Shown here piece after piece: positions 48,951-57,823 of a stretch of DNA of 64,000 nt (position 1 is its first letter; the number at the start of each line of letters is the position of its first letter). The stretch comes from Demequina litoralis (lineage in GTDB: Bacteria; Actinomycetota; Actinomycetes; Actinomycetales; Demequinaceae): positions 1 to 64,000 of the forward strand of contig NZ_JAUHPW010000009.1 of assembly GCF_030418455.1 (NCBI RefSeq), read 5' to 3'. Both the position numbers and the translations under genes were made by a program. Under the pieces are notes generated by a model. The model had not been told where the DNA came from, searched no databases, and worked only from the letters and a program-made list of their open reading frames with translations.

Positions 48951-50210
48951 TCAGGCCTCCGTGCGGGGCTCGCGGGGGCCCGTCTCTGCGTCGCGACCCG
49001 TCACCTCGGGAGCCTCCTCCGCCACCACGGCGACCGTCGCAGAGCCGGCGCCACCGTGGTCGTGGTCCTCCGCCGCATCGTCCACCGCCTCGCCGCCGAG
49101 GCCCACGATCAGCGCGCCGATCGCGGTGGTGAGCGGCACCGCGAGCACCAGCCCGATCGAGCCCACGAGCGTGCGCACCACCTCGCCCGCGATCTCGGAG
49201 GACGTGATCGCGGTCGACACAGGGTTGTCGTAGACGGCGATGAGCATGATGAGCGGCAGCGAGGCGCCGACGTACGCGAAGGCGATCGTGTAGACGGTCG
49301 ACGCGATGTGGTCGCGGCCGATGCGCATGCCGCGCGAGAACAGCTGCCAGGGGCCGAGGTCGGGGCGTGCCTTGCCGAGCTCCCACACGGCGGACGCCTG
49401 CGTGATGGTGACGTCGTTGAGGACGCCGAGGCCGGCGATCATGAGCCCGCACAGCGCGAGACCCTGGAGCGAGATGCGGCCGTCGAGGAAGGCGAGGTTG
49501 ACCTCGGCCTCGGAGGGGACGCCGGGGATCTGCGCCGCGGACACCGCCCACGTGCCGATGATCGCGGTGAACAGCAGGCCCGCGATGGTGCCGAGGTACG
49601 CGGTGGTGGTGCGCGCGTTGGCGCCGTGCGCCACGTAAAGCAGCACGAAGAGCGCCCCGGCGGAGGTGACAAGGCCGACCACGGGCGGGCTCGCGCCGTC
49701 GAACAGCGCCGGCACCGTGTAGAACGCGACGATGCCGAAGGCGAGCGCGAGGCCCACGAGCGCGCCGAGCCCGCGCCACCACGCCACCGCGAGCACGAGC
49801 ACCACGTAGACGATGAGCAGCGCGAGGATGGGCGGGTCGCGCTCGAAGTCCGAGAAGATGAGCGGCTGGTCGGGGTCGACCTCGATGACGAGCACCTCGT
49901 CGCCGGGCTCGAAGACGAGGGTGGCGACGCCCGCGGGCGCCATCGTGCGCTCGGCCTCCGCGCCCGGGGTCGTGACATCGACGGTCGACTCGCCGGTGGT
50001 CTCGTCGTACGCGACGACCTCGGCCTCGAGCCGGCGCGCGTCCTCGTAGAGGAAGCTCTCCGACCCGAGCTTGTCCCAGGTGGACGGCCACGTGACGGCC
50101 GCGCCGACGATCACCGCGGCGAGCACGCCCACCACGAGCGCCCACAGGAGGCGCGTCGTGGCAGCGTTCGCCCGCGGCGGGCTCTCGGAGTGCGAGTGCC
50201 CGGCGCCCAT
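48951..50210 (-). CDS. YibE/F family membrane protein
   Basis: This integral membrane protein of 419 residues has an N-terminal His/Ser-rich end (MGAGHSHSES) and one helix. A soluble domain (about residues 50-120, TTGESTVDVTTPG) precedes about seven more helices. The conserved core reads LAFLDGRISLQGLALCGLMIAGLGVLNDVTITQASAVWEL. The C-terminus is acidic with DHDHGG. The family's function is unknown; a transport role has been proposed. One base separates it from the glycyl-tRNA synthetase gene, so they form an operon. Confidence 0.88.
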   Translation of the reverse strand: MGAGHSHSESPPRANAATTRLLWALVVGVLAAVIVGAAVTWPSTWDKLGSESFLYEDARRLEAEVVAYDETTGESTVDVTTPGAEAERTMAPAGVATLVFEPGDEVLVIEVDPDQPLIFSDFERDPPILALLIVYVVLVLAVAWWRGLGALVGLALAFGIVAFYTVPALFDGASPPVVGLVTSAGALFVLLYVAHGANARTTTAYLGTIAGLLFTAIIGTWAVSAAQIPGVPSEAEVNLAFLDGRISLQGLALCGLMIAGLGVLNDVTITQASAVWELGKARPDLGPWQLFSRGMRIGRDHIASTVYTIAFAYVGASLPLIMLIAVYDNPVSTAITSSEIAGEVVRTLVGSIGLVLAVPLTTAIGALIVGLGGEAVDDAAEDHDHGGAGSATVAVVAEEAPEVTGRDAETGPREPRTEA

Positions 50211-50211
50211 G

Positions 50212-51597
50212 TCAGGCGCCGATGAGGCGCTGGGCGAGGTAGCCGCTCACCTGCGAGAGCGCCACGCGCTCCTGCTGCATGGTGTCGCGGTCGCGGATGG
50301 TGACGGCCTGGTCGTCGAGCGTGTCGAAGTCGATGGTGATGCAGTACGGCGTGCCCACCTCGTCCTGGCGGCGGTAGCGCTTGCCGATGGACTGCGTGAC
50401 GTCGACGTCGATGTTCCACGCGCCGCGGAGCTCCTTCGCGAGGCTCTCGGCGGTGGGCACGAGGTCCGCGGACTTCGACAGCGGCAGCACCGCGGCCTTG
50501 ACCGGCGCGAGGCGGTGGTCGAGGCGCAGGACCGTGCGGGTCTCGGTGCCGCCCTTGGCGGTGGGCACCTCCTCCTCGGTGTACGCCTCGACGAGGAAGG
50601 CCATGAGCGAGCGCGACAGGCCCGCGGCCGGCTCGATTACGTACGGCACGAAGCGCTCGTTGGTGGCCGGGTCGAGGTACGACAGGTCCTTGCCCGAGTG
50701 CTTGGCGTGGGTCGACAGGTCGAAGTCGGTGCGGTTCGCGATGCCCTCGAGCTCGCCCCACTCCGAGCCCTGGAAGCCGAAGCGGTACTCGATGTCCGTG
50801 GTGCCCTTGGAGTAGTGCGAGAGCTTCTCCTGCGGGTGCTCGTAGAGGCGCAGGTTGTCCTCGGAGATGCCCAGGTCCGTGTACCAGTCCTTGCGGGTCT
50901 GGATCCAGTGCTGGTGCCACTCCTCGTCGGTGCCGGGCACGACGAAGAACTCCATCTCCATCTGCTCGAACTCGCGCGTGCGGAAGATGAAGTTGCCGGG
51001 CGTGATCTCGTTGCGGAACGACTTGCCCACCTGCGCGATGCCGAACGGGGGCTTCTGGCGCGCGGTGCGCATCACGTTCTCGAAGTTGATGAAGATGCCC
51101 TGCGCGGTCTCGGGGCGCAGGTAGTGCAGCCCGGACTCGTCGGAGGCGGCACCCAGGTAGGTGCGCAGCAGGCCGTTGAACATCTTCGGCTCGGTCCACT
51201 GGCCGCGCGAGCCGCAGGCCGCGCAGGCGATCTCGGCGAGGCCGCCCTCGGGGGCGCGACCCTTCTTCTCCTCGAACTCCTCGAGCAGGTGGTCCTCGCG
51301 GTAGCGCTTGTGGCAGGACAGGCACTCGACCAGCGGGTCGACGAACGCGGCGATGTGGCCCGAGGCCTCCCACACCTGCGGGGGCAGGATCACGGAGGAG
51401 TCGAGGCCCACGATGTCGTCGCGCGAGGTGACCATCGCGCGCCACCACTGGCGCTTGATGTTCTCCTTGAGCTCGACGCCCAGCGGTCCGTAGTCCCACG
51501 CGGAGCGCGTCCCTCCGTAGATCTCGCCGCACGGGAACACGAAGCCGCGGCGCTTCGCGAGCGAGATGGCGTTGTCGAGACGGCTGGGTGCGGCCAC
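50212..51597 (-). CDS. glyQS: glycyl-tRNA synthetase (dimeric type)
   Basis: This class II aminoacyl-tRNA synthetase of 461 residues charges tRNA-Gly. It shows [22 protein letters not shown] near the start, an inserted zinc-knuckle (CLSCHKRY ... CAACGSRG), motif 2 [25 protein letters not shown] and the C-terminal anticodon-binding domain with [12 protein letters not shown]. This alpha2 form is the one found in actinobacteria. The GTG start has AAGGAG upstream. Confidence 0.95.
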   Translation of the reverse strand: MAAPSRLDNAISLAKRRGFVFPCGEIYGGTRSAWDYGPLGVELKENIKRQWWRAMVTSRDDIVGLDSSVILPPQVWEASGHIAAFVDPLVECLSCHKRYREDHLLEEFEEKKGRAPEGGLAEIACAACGSRGQWTEPKMFNGLLRTYLGAASDESGLHYLRPETAQGIFINFENVMRTARQKPPFGIAQVGKSFRNEITPGNFIFRTREFEQMEMEFFVVPGTDEEWHQHWIQTRKDWYTDLGISEDNLRLYEHPQEKLSHYSKGTTDIEYRFGFQGSEWGELEGIANRTDFDLSTHAKHSGKDLSYLDPATNERFVPYVIEPAAGLSRSLMAFLVEAYTEEEVPTAKGGTETRTVLRLDHRLAPVKAAVLPLSKSADLVPTAESLAKELRGAWNIDVDVTQSIGKRYRRQDEVGTPYCITIDFDTLDDQAVTIRDRDTMQQERVALSQVSGYLAQRLIGA

Positions 51598-51650
51598 GTG
51601 ATGCTCCTTGTGGAAGGGGGTCGGAATCGCTCGCGACAGTCTAGCCGTGG

Positions 51651-51696
51651 GCGGGCATGGGGACGATGCGCGGGCGGGCATGGGGACGATGCGCGG
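51651..51696 (+). repeat. tandem duplication of a 23-bp unit carrying the dispersed motif
   Basis: Two identical 23-base units (51651-51673, 51674-51696) each contain GGGACGATGCGCGG. A degenerate third piece, CCGGGACGAGGCGGCAGGG, follows. It lies upstream of the znuA promoter and beyond the start of the divergent glyQS gene. Confidence 0.9.
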
Positions 51697-51744
51697 GTGG
51701 ACGCCGGGACGAGGCGGCAGGGTCCGGGACCATCGTCTTATCGC

Positions 51745-51760
51745 TAATGATTCTCAATTG
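51745..51760. promoter_or_regulatory. Zur box in the znuA promoter
   Basis: TAATGATTCTCAATTG matches the AT-rich actinobacterial Zur consensus (core AATGATTNTCA) and stands out in GC-rich surroundings. It sits just upstream of a TACAGT -10 box (51764-51769), only seven bases before the ATG, so Zur binding would block transcription and the mRNA is probably leaderless. Confidence 0.75.
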
Positions 51761-51776
51761 CACTACAGTGGGACTC

Positions 51777-52718
51777 ATGAAGAAGACCTCCGCCCTCATC
51801 GCCGCCGCCGCGGTGTCGACCCTGGCGCTCACCGCGTGCTCCGCATCCGACGGCGGTGCCGGCGCGTCCGGCGACGCGTCGGACGCGTCTCTCACCGTCG
51901 CCACCGCGTTCTACCCGCTGCAGTTCGTCGCCGAGCAGGTCGGTGGCGACCTGGTCGAGGTCGTGTCGATGACCCCCGCGGGCGTCGAGCCGCACGACGT
52001 CGAGCTCTCCCCCTCCACCGTGCGCCAGCTCGGCACCGCGGACCTCGCGCTCTACCTGTCGGACTTCCAGCCCGCGGTCGACGACGCGATCTCCACCACC
52101 GGTGTCGAGGCCCTCGACGCGGCCGAGGCGGTCGAGCTGCACGCGGCCGAGGAGCACGCCGACGAGGACGAGCACGCCGAGGAGGAGGACGACCACGACC
52201 ACGGCTCGTCCGACCCGCACTTCTGGCTCGACCCCGAGCTGCTCGCGCACTACGCGGACGCCGTGGGCGAGGCCTTCGCCGCCGCGGACCCCGACAACGC
52301 CGACACCTACACCGCGAACGCCGAGGCGCTCCACGCGTCGCTCGACGACCTCGACACCCGGTACACGGACGGCCTCGCGCAGTGCGAGCGCGACACGATC
52401 GTGACGGGCCACGAGGCCTTCGGCTACCTCGCCGACGCGTACGGCCTCCACCAGGAGGGCGTCGCCGGGCTCGACCCCGAGAGCGAGCCGTCGCCGGCCC
52501 GCATCCTCGAGATCAAGGACATCATCGCCGAGACCGGCGCCACCACGATCTTCACCGAGGACGCCGTGAGCGCGTCCGTCGCCGAGGCGCTCGCCACCGA
52601 CGTGGGCGTCGAGACCACGGTGCTCAGCCCCGTGGAGACGGTCGCGGACGGCGACGACTACATTGCTGTCATGACCAGGAACCTCGCGACTCTGGAGGAT
52701 GCGCTCGGCTGTGAGTGA
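51777..52718 (+). CDS. znuA: zinc ABC transporter substrate-binding lipoprotein
   Basis: This 313-residue cluster-A-I metal-binding protein captures zinc outside the membrane. The lipobox LTAC ends at Cys21. Metal ligands are expected at His73 (EPHDVE), His148 (DPHFW), the His in VTGHEAFGYL and the Glu/Asp of FTEDAVS. A His/Asp/Glu-rich loop (about residues 122-148) is the hallmark of zinc-specific family members. It heads the operon znuA-znuC-znuB-zur-DedA and its promoter carries a Zur box. Confidence 0.93.
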   Translation: MKKTSALIAAAAVSTLALTACSASDGGAGASGDASDASLTVATAFYPLQFVAEQVGGDLVEVVSMTPAGVEPHDVELSPSTVRQLGTADLALYLSDFQPAVDDAISTTGVEALDAAEAVELHAAEEHADEDEHAEEEDDHDHGSSDPHFWLDPELLAHYADAVGEAFAAADPDNADTYTANAEALHASLDDLDTRYTDGLAQCERDTIVTGHEAFGYLADAYGLHQEGVAGLDPESEPSPARILEIKDIIAETGATTIFTEDAVSASVAEALATDVGVETTVLSPVETVADGDDYIAVMTRNLATLEDALGCE

Positions 52719-53538
52719 CACCCACGTAGCCACGGACGTCCCGCTCTCGCTGGTCGAGGCGCGGGACGTCCGCGTCTCCCTGCAGGGCACCGAGATCCTC
52801 CACGGCGTCTCCCTCCGGGCGTCCGCCGGCGAGGTCGTCGCCCTCATGGGCGGCAACGGCTCCGGCAAGTCCACCTTCATCCGCGCGATCGTCGGCGCGG
52901 TGCCTACCACGGCGGGCTCGATCGACATGTTCGGCGCCCCGGCGTCCCCGCCGGCACGGGCGCGCCTGGGCTACGTCCCGCAGCGCATCACCGCCGCGGG
53001 CGGCGTCTCCGCCACCGCGATCGAGGTGGTGACGTCCGGCCTCCTCGGCGCGCGCGAGCGCGACGGGCGGTCCGGCTCCCGCCTGCGCGGCCTGGTGCCT
53101 CCGCGCGACGCCCGTACCCGCGCCCGCGAGGCCCTCGCCTCGGTGGGCATCGAGGACTTGGCCAAGCGCGACGTCTCCCGCTTGTCCGGCGGCCAGCAGC
53201 AGCGCGTGCTTATCGCCCGCGCCCTCGTCCGCCAGCCGCGCCTGCTCATCCTCGACGAGCCGATGGCCGGCGTGGACCTGCAGTCGCAGGTCGCCTTCGC
53301 GCACACGCTCGGGCACCTCAAGCAGGAGGGCGTCGGCATCGTCGTCGTCCTCCACGAGCTGGGCGCCCTCGCCCGCCACATCGACCGCGCGGTGGTGCTC
53401 GAGCACGGCTGCGTGACGTACGACGGCATCCCCCCGAAGGACCTCGGGGTGCACGCGCTGCCGGGTCACGAGCACGAGCACCCGCACACCGACCCGCCTC
53501 AGCGCGACGCCTCGTCGCTGGGATTGGAGGGCCCGTGA
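52711..53538 (+). CDS. znuC: zinc ABC transporter ATPase
   Basis: This ATPase of about 275 residues has Walker A GGNGSGKST, the ABC signature LSGGQQQRVLIARAL, Walker B LLILDEPMAGVD and the H-loop His in VVLHELGAL. The C-terminal tail is His-rich (LPGHEHEHPHTDPP), a plausible zinc sensor or store. The GTG at 52711 overlaps the znuA end by eight bases; an ATG four codons earlier sits too close to the GGAGG to be used. It overlaps znuB by four bases. Confidence 0.92.
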   Translation: MSDTHVATDVPLSLVEARDVRVSLQGTEILHGVSLRASAGEVVALMGGNGSGKSTFIRAIVGAVPTTAGSIDMFGAPASPPARARLGYVPQRITAAGGVSATAIEVVTSGLLGARERDGRSGSRLRGLVPPRDARTRAREALASVGIEDLAKRDVSRLSGGQQQRVLIARALVRQPRLLILDEPMAGVDLQSQVAFAHTLGHLKQEGVGIVVVLHELGALARHIDRAVVLEHGCVTYDGIPPKDLGVHALPGHEHEHPHTDPPQRDASSLGLEGP

Positions 53539-54374
53539 GCCTCCTGTCCGAGCCGCTGATCCAGCGCATGCTCATCGTCGGCCTGCTCGTGGGCATGGCC
53601 GCGCCCGTCATGGGCACGTACCTCGTCCAGCGCCGCATGGCGCTGCTCGGCGACGGCATCGGCCACGTCGCGCTCGCCGGTGTCGCGGCCGGGTGGCTCG
53701 CCGGCAGCCTCTTCGACCTCGCGCAGCAGGATGCGCTCGCCATCCCGGGCGCGGTGATCTTCGCGATCATCGGCGCCGTGGTGATCGAGCGGATGCGCTC
53801 TCGCGGCACCGCCGCGGACATCGTGATGGCGATCCTCTTCTACGGAGGCATCGCGGGCGGCGTGCTGCTCATCGGCTTCGCCGGCGGCTCGAACGCGAAC
53901 CTGCTCGGCTACCTCTTCGGCTCGATCTCGACCGTGACCTGGGGCGACGTGTGGATGAGCGCCGGCCTCGCCGCCCTGATCCTCCTCGTCGGGCTCGGCC
54001 TGCGGGCGGCGCTCTTCACCGTGACGCACGACCAGGAGTTCGCCCGCTCCACCGGCCTGCCCGTCGACGCGCTCAACATGGTCGTCGCGGTGCTCGCCGC
54101 GGTGACCATCACGGTCGCGATGCGCGTGGTCGGCGTGCTGCTCGTCAGCGCGCTGATGATCGTGCCCGTCGCGATCGCGCAGCTGCTCACCCGCTCCTTC
54201 GCCCGCACCATGCACCTCGCGATGGGCCTCGGGGCGGTGCTGACGATCACCGGCATCTGGATCACCGTGTTCCACGACATCCAGCCCGGCTCGCTCATCG
54301 TGGTGCTCGGCGTGGTCGTCTACGTCCTCGTCGCGGCAGCGACCTCCCTGACGAAGATGGTGAGGAGCCGATGA
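53535..54374 (+). CDS. znuB: zinc ABC transporter permease
   Basis: This 279-residue ABC-3 family membrane subunit has about eight hydrophobic segments. Typical motifs are VQRRMALLGDGIGHVALAGVA, FGSISTVTWGDV and AMRVVGVLLVSALMIVPVAIAQLL. The GTG start overlaps znuC (GTGA) and its stop overlaps zur (ATGA). Confidence 0.92.
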   Translation: MSLLSEPLIQRMLIVGLLVGMAAPVMGTYLVQRRMALLGDGIGHVALAGVAAGWLAGSLFDLAQQDALAIPGAVIFAIIGAVVIERMRSRGTAADIVMAILFYGGIAGGVLLIGFAGGSNANLLGYLFGSISTVTWGDVWMSAGLAALILLVGLGLRAALFTVTHDQEFARSTGLPVDALNMVVAVLAAVTITVAMRVVGVLLVSALMIVPVAIAQLLTRSFARTMHLAMGLGAVLTITGIWITVFHDIQPGSLIVVLGVVVYVLVAAATSLTKMVRSR

Positions 54375-54784
54375 ACGCCCCCACCCCCGCGCCGCGCATG
54401 ACGCGCCAGCGCCGCGAGATCCTCGACGCGCTCGACACGCGCGACTTCCGCTCGGCGCAGTCCTGGCACGAGCGCCTGCGCGCCGAGGGATCGACCATCG
54501 GCCTCGCCACCGTGTACCGGGGCCTGCAGGCCCTCGCGGACCAGGGCGAGGTCGACGCCGTCGTGTCCGAGTCCGGCGAGACCCTCTACCGCCGCTGCGA
54601 GGCGGGCGAGGAGCACCACCACCACCTGCGGTGCCGGTCGTGCGGCAAGGCCGTCGAGATCGACGTGCCGGAGTTCGAGGACTTCGCGCACCGCATCGGC
54701 GACGCCCACGGCTACGGCGACATCCGCCACACCATCGAGCTCACCGGGGTGTGCCCCGAGTGCGCGGCGGCAGGCCGAGGCTGA
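54371..54784 (+). CDS. zur: Fur-family zinc uptake regulator
   Basis: This 137-residue DNA-binding repressor has a winged helix (about residues 8-80, GLATVYRGLQALADQGEVDAV) and a zinc-binding dimerisation domain. The latter contains the HHHHLRCRSCGK block and the structural-zinc pair CPEC near the C-terminus. Being the fourth gene of the operon it represses, it closes a feedback loop through the Zur box at 51745-51760. GAGGAG lies before the ATG. Confidence 0.92.
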   Translation: MNAPTPAPRMTRQRREILDALDTRDFRSAQSWHERLRAEGSTIGLATVYRGLQALADQGEVDAVVSESGETLYRRCEAGEEHHHHLRCRSCGKAVEIDVPEFEDFAHRIGDAHGYGDIRHTIELTGVCPECAAAGRG

Positions 54785-55326
54785 TGCCGGGCATCCCCGA
54801 CTTCGTCATGGACGGCCCGTGGTGGTGGCTGTTCGCGGCGCTCGTGTGCATCGTGTTCTTCCGCACGCAGGCCACCTACTGGCTCGCACGCTGGGCGCGC
54901 GCCGGCGCCGATGCGGTCGCGGACCGCGCCGAGCATCAGGACAGCCGCCGCGCCCGCATCGCGCGGCGCTTCTCCGGGCCGGCGATGACCAAGGCGCAGG
55001 CCTTCACGGAGCGCTGGGGCTGGATCGCGATCCCGTTGTCGTTCCTCACGGTCGGCATCCAGTCGCTCGTCAACGGCGGCGCGGGCTATGCGCGCATGCA
55101 CTGGGGCCGCTACACGCTCGCGATGATCCCGGGCTGCCTGCTGTGGGCGACCGCGTACGAGCTGGTCGGGTACTCGGCCTTCAAGGCCTTCACCATGTCG
55201 CCGTGGGCGCTGCTCGGCAGCGTGCTCGTCGTCGCGGCCGTCGTCACCGTGCTCGTGGTGCGCCGCCGCCGGGACCCGGCCGACGCATCGTCTCCGCGCA
55301 CGCCCGACGGGGCCGCGAGCGTCTGA
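54784..55326 (+). CDS. DedA/VTT-family membrane protein
   Basis: This 180-residue membrane protein has the DedA C-terminal pattern PLSFLTVGIQSLVNGGAGYARMHWGRYTLAMIPGCLLWATAYELVGY near residues 80-130 and about four hydrophobic stretches. DedA members include undecaprenyl-phosphate flippases and proton-dependent transporters. The start overlaps the zur stop (TGATG), so it is zinc-regulated with the operon. It ends three bases before the convergent uppS gene. Confidence 0.85.
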   Translation: MPGIPDFVMDGPWWWLFAALVCIVFFRTQATYWLARWARAGADAVADRAEHQDSRRARIARRFSGPAMTKAQAFTERWGWIAIPLSFLTVGIQSLVNGGAGYARMHWGRYTLAMIPGCLLWATAYELVGYSAFKAFTMSPWALLGSVLVVAAVVTVLVVRRRRDPADASSPRTPDGAASV

Positions 55327-55329
55327 GCG

Positions 55330-56088
55330 CTACGCCGCCCCGAAGCGGCGGTTGCGCCGCGCGTACTCCTCGATCGCGGCCCACAGGTGGGTGCGGTCGA
55401 CGTCCGGCCAGAGCGTGTCGCTGAAGACGTACTCCGCGTAGGCCGCCTGCCACGGCAGGAAGTTCGAGGACCGCTGCTCGCCGGAGGACCGCCAGAACAG
55501 GTCGACGTCGGGCATGTCGGGCTCGTCGAGGTGGGCCGCGAGGGTCTTCTCGGACACCTTGGAGGGGTCCAGCTCGCCCGCCGCGACCTTCAGCGCGATG
55601 GCCTTGGCCGCATCGGCGATCTCCGCGCGGCCGCCGTAGTTCACGCACATGGTGAGGGTCAGCACGTCGTTGTCCCGGGTGAGCTCCTCGGCCTTCTCGA
55701 GCTCGGTGATGACGGACTTCCAGAGCTTGGGACGGCGTCCGGCCCAGCGCACGCGCACGCCCCACGAGTGCATCTCGTCGCGGCGGCGGCGGATCACGTC
55801 GCGGTTGAAGCCCATGAGGAAGCGCACCTCGTCGGGGCTGCGCTTCCAGTTCTCGGTGCTGAAGGCGTACGCGCTGATGTGCGTGACGCCGATCTCGATG
55901 GCGCCGGCGACCACGTCGAGCAGCGAGGCCTCGCCGCGCTCGTGGCCCGCGGTGCGCGGCAGCCCGCGCTCCTTCGCCCAGCGGCCGTTGCCGTCCATGA
56001 CGACGGCGACGTGCGCGGGCACCGCGGCGGCGGGCAGGTCGGGCGGCGTCGCGCCGCCGGCGTGCGGGAAGGGGCGCTCGAAGGTCAC
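55330..56088 (-). CDS. uppS: isoprenyl (cis-prenyl) diphosphate synthase
   Basis: This 252-residue cytosolic enzyme makes the polyprenyl diphosphate that becomes the cell-wall lipid carrier. It has [20 protein letters not shown] with the catalytic Asp, [24 protein letters not shown] and, near the end, [27 protein letters not shown]. In many actinobacteria it adjoins recO; here a 5.2-kb cluster lies between them. Whether it makes the C50/C55 carrier or a shorter one cannot be read. Confidence 0.94.
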   Translation of the reverse strand: MTFERPFPHAGGATPPDLPAAAVPAHVAVVMDGNGRWAKERGLPRTAGHERGEASLLDVVAGAIEIGVTHISAYAFSTENWKRSPDEVRFLMGFNRDVIRRRRDEMHSWGVRVRWAGRRPKLWKSVITELEKAEELTRDNDVLTLTMCVNYGGRAEIADAAKAIALKVAAGELDPSKVSEKTLAAHLDEPDMPDVDLFWRSSGEQRSSNFLPWQAAYAEYVFSDTLWPDVDRTHLWAAIEEYARRNRRFGAA

Positions 56089-56106
56089 GCCGGTCAGCCT
56101 ATCGGC

Positions 56107-56117
56107 GGGACGATGCG
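56107..56117 (+). repeat. dispersed motif copy between uppS and the rpiR-like gene
   Basis: GGGACGATGCG lies in the short gap at the left boundary of the cluster inserted between recO and uppS. Confidence 0.75.
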
Positions 56118-56142
56118 GTGGCCGCCCCGGCGAGGGGCCGCG

Positions 56143-56964
56143 CTACTCCCCCAGGCTCTCGGAGACCACCGCGAGGGTCGCCTCGCGCGCGCCACGCCCG
56201 CGCGGTCCGCGCCGGACCACGAGCGCCTCCACGAGGGCCTCGATGACGAGCGCGAAGGCCGCGCGCGAGGTCTGCATGAGCTCGTCCTGGAAGGACCCGG
56301 TCACCGGCGGGACCACGAGGACCGTGGTGGCGCGCGAGACGAGCGGCGATCGCGCGAAGGCCGTGAGCGCGAGCACGGTCGCGCCGGCGTCACGCGCGGC
56401 GTCGGCGGCGTGGAGCGTCGCGGCGTTCGCGCCCGATCCCGAGATGGTGAGGAGCACGTCGCCCGCGACCAGCTGGCGTGCGCCGATGTGCTGCGCGAGC
56501 GTGTCGGGCAGGAACTCGGCGGGACGGCCGGCGCTCGTGAGCCGCATGGCGAAGTCGTAGCCGAGCGGCGCGGAGAGCCCGCTCGCGGCGATCACCACGC
56601 GAGGCGCCTGGTCCAGCGCCGCGACGAAGGCCTCGACCGCGTCCTCCGTGACCGCGCCGGCGGTGTGCGGCAGGGCCCGCGCGAAGCGGTCGACGGCGGC
56701 CCGGACCACGCCGAGGCTGCCCTCCGCCGCGGCGGGCGCGGCGGCACCGAAGGCCTTCTCGCGGGCGAGCGCGACGCGGAGCTGCGGGTAGCCGTCGTAG
56801 CCGAGCGTCTGGGCCGTGCGGATCACCGAGGCGCGCCCGACCCCTACGGCCTCGGCGAGCTCCTGGGCCGTCATGTCGACGGCGCGCTGCACGTCGGTCG
56901 CGATCGCCTCGGCGACGCGCCGCTCACCGCGGGCGAGGGACGGCGCGAGCGCCGCGATCCTCAC
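56143..56964 (-). CDS. RpiR/MurR-family regulator with SIS domain
   Basis: This 273-residue transcriptional regulator has an N-terminal helix-turn-helix (about residues 10-75, MTAQELAEAVGVGRASVIRTAQTLGYDGYPQLRVAL) and a C-terminal SIS domain (about 110-260, VIAASGLSAPLGYDFAMRL ... DVLLTISGSGANAAT). SIS domains bind phosphosugars. The GTG start lies 13 bases behind phnE and has only a weak ribosome site. It ends the six-gene unit and probably represses it until a phosphorylated ligand binds. Confidence 0.9.
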   Translation of the reverse strand: MRIAALAPSLARGERRVAEAIATDVQRAVDMTAQELAEAVGVGRASVIRTAQTLGYDGYPQLRVALAREKAFGAAAPAAAEGSLGVVRAAVDRFARALPHTAGAVTEDAVEAFVAALDQAPRVVIAASGLSAPLGYDFAMRLTSAGRPAEFLPDTLAQHIGARQLVAGDVLLTISGSGANAATLHAADAARDAGATVLALTAFARSPLVSRATTVLVVPPVTGSFQDELMQTSRAAFALVIEALVEALVVRRGPRGRGAREATLAVVSESLGE

Positions 56965-56977
56965 GGTCGGCGGTGCC

Positions 56978-57823
56978 TCAGGTGCTCCTGTCCACGCCAC
57001 GAACCTTGGCCCCTTCCATGATCCGGCGCCGGACCGCGCCCGAGACGGCATCGATCGTCATGGTCACCACGATGACCACGATGATGAGGACGCCCACGGT
57101 AGCCCACTCGCGGTACTGGGTGTAGGAGGTGAGCATGTCGCCGATGCCGCCCACGCCGATGAGCCCCAGGATGGCCGAGGTGCGGACGTTGATCTCGAAG
57201 CGGTAGAGCGCGAGCGAGGCCAGCTCGGGCGACACGACGGGCCACAGGCCCCAGCGCACGGTCTCGAGGAGGCTGCCACCGCTCGCGCGCACCGCCTCCC
57301 CCGCTCCGGTGGGCGCGGCCTCGACGGTCTCGTACGTCCACTTCGCATGCGTGCCGATGCCTCCGATCGCGAGGGCGAGCGCGCCCGTGAACGGGGTGAG
57401 GCCGGTCACCGTGAGGATGATGATCGCGATGACGACCTCGGGCACCGCGCGGATCACCGCGAACACCCAGCGCAGCGGAAGCCGCAGCCACAGGGGGCCC
57501 ACGCCCTCCGCAGCCGGGATGCCGAGCAGCGTGGACAGCACCACGCCAAGCAGCGCGCCCAGCCAGGCCATCGACACCGACCGCCACGTCTGGAGGAGGG
57601 CCTCGGGCAGCATCGACCAGTCCGGGTCGGAGAACATGAGGGTGCCGTAGTGCACGAGGTCGGACGGCAGGTCGACGAGCTTGTCCCACTCGAGGTCCAG
57701 GCCCCAGAACGCGACGAGGACCACGGCCGCGACCGCCCAGGAGGCGACGCGGACCGCACGACGGCGCGGGCGCGGCGGCACGATGGGCGCCGTGGCGACG
57801 CCGGGGACGGCGAGCGCGGTCAT
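56978..57823 (-). CDS. phnE: phosphonate-type ABC transporter permease PhnE (second copy)
   Basis: This 281-residue membrane subunit has the PhnE core EAAPTGAGEAVRASGGSLLETVRW and YRFEINVRTSAILGLIGVGGIGDML. It overlaps the other phnE stop by four bases. It is clearly diverged from the PhnE pair at 37-39 kb, so this is a separate system rather than a recent copy. Confidence 0.9.
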   Translation of the reverse strand: MTALAVPGVATAPIVPPRPRRRAVRVASWAVAAVVLVAFWGLDLEWDKLVDLPSDLVHYGTLMFSDPDWSMLPEALLQTWRSVSMAWLGALLGVVLSTLLGIPAAEGVGPLWLRLPLRWVFAVIRAVPEVVIAIIILTVTGLTPFTGALALAIGGIGTHAKWTYETVEAAPTGAGEAVRASGGSLLETVRWGLWPVVSPELASLALYRFEINVRTSAILGLIGVGGIGDMLTSYTQYREWATVGVLIIVVIVVTMTIDAVSGAVRRRIMEGAKVRGVDRST

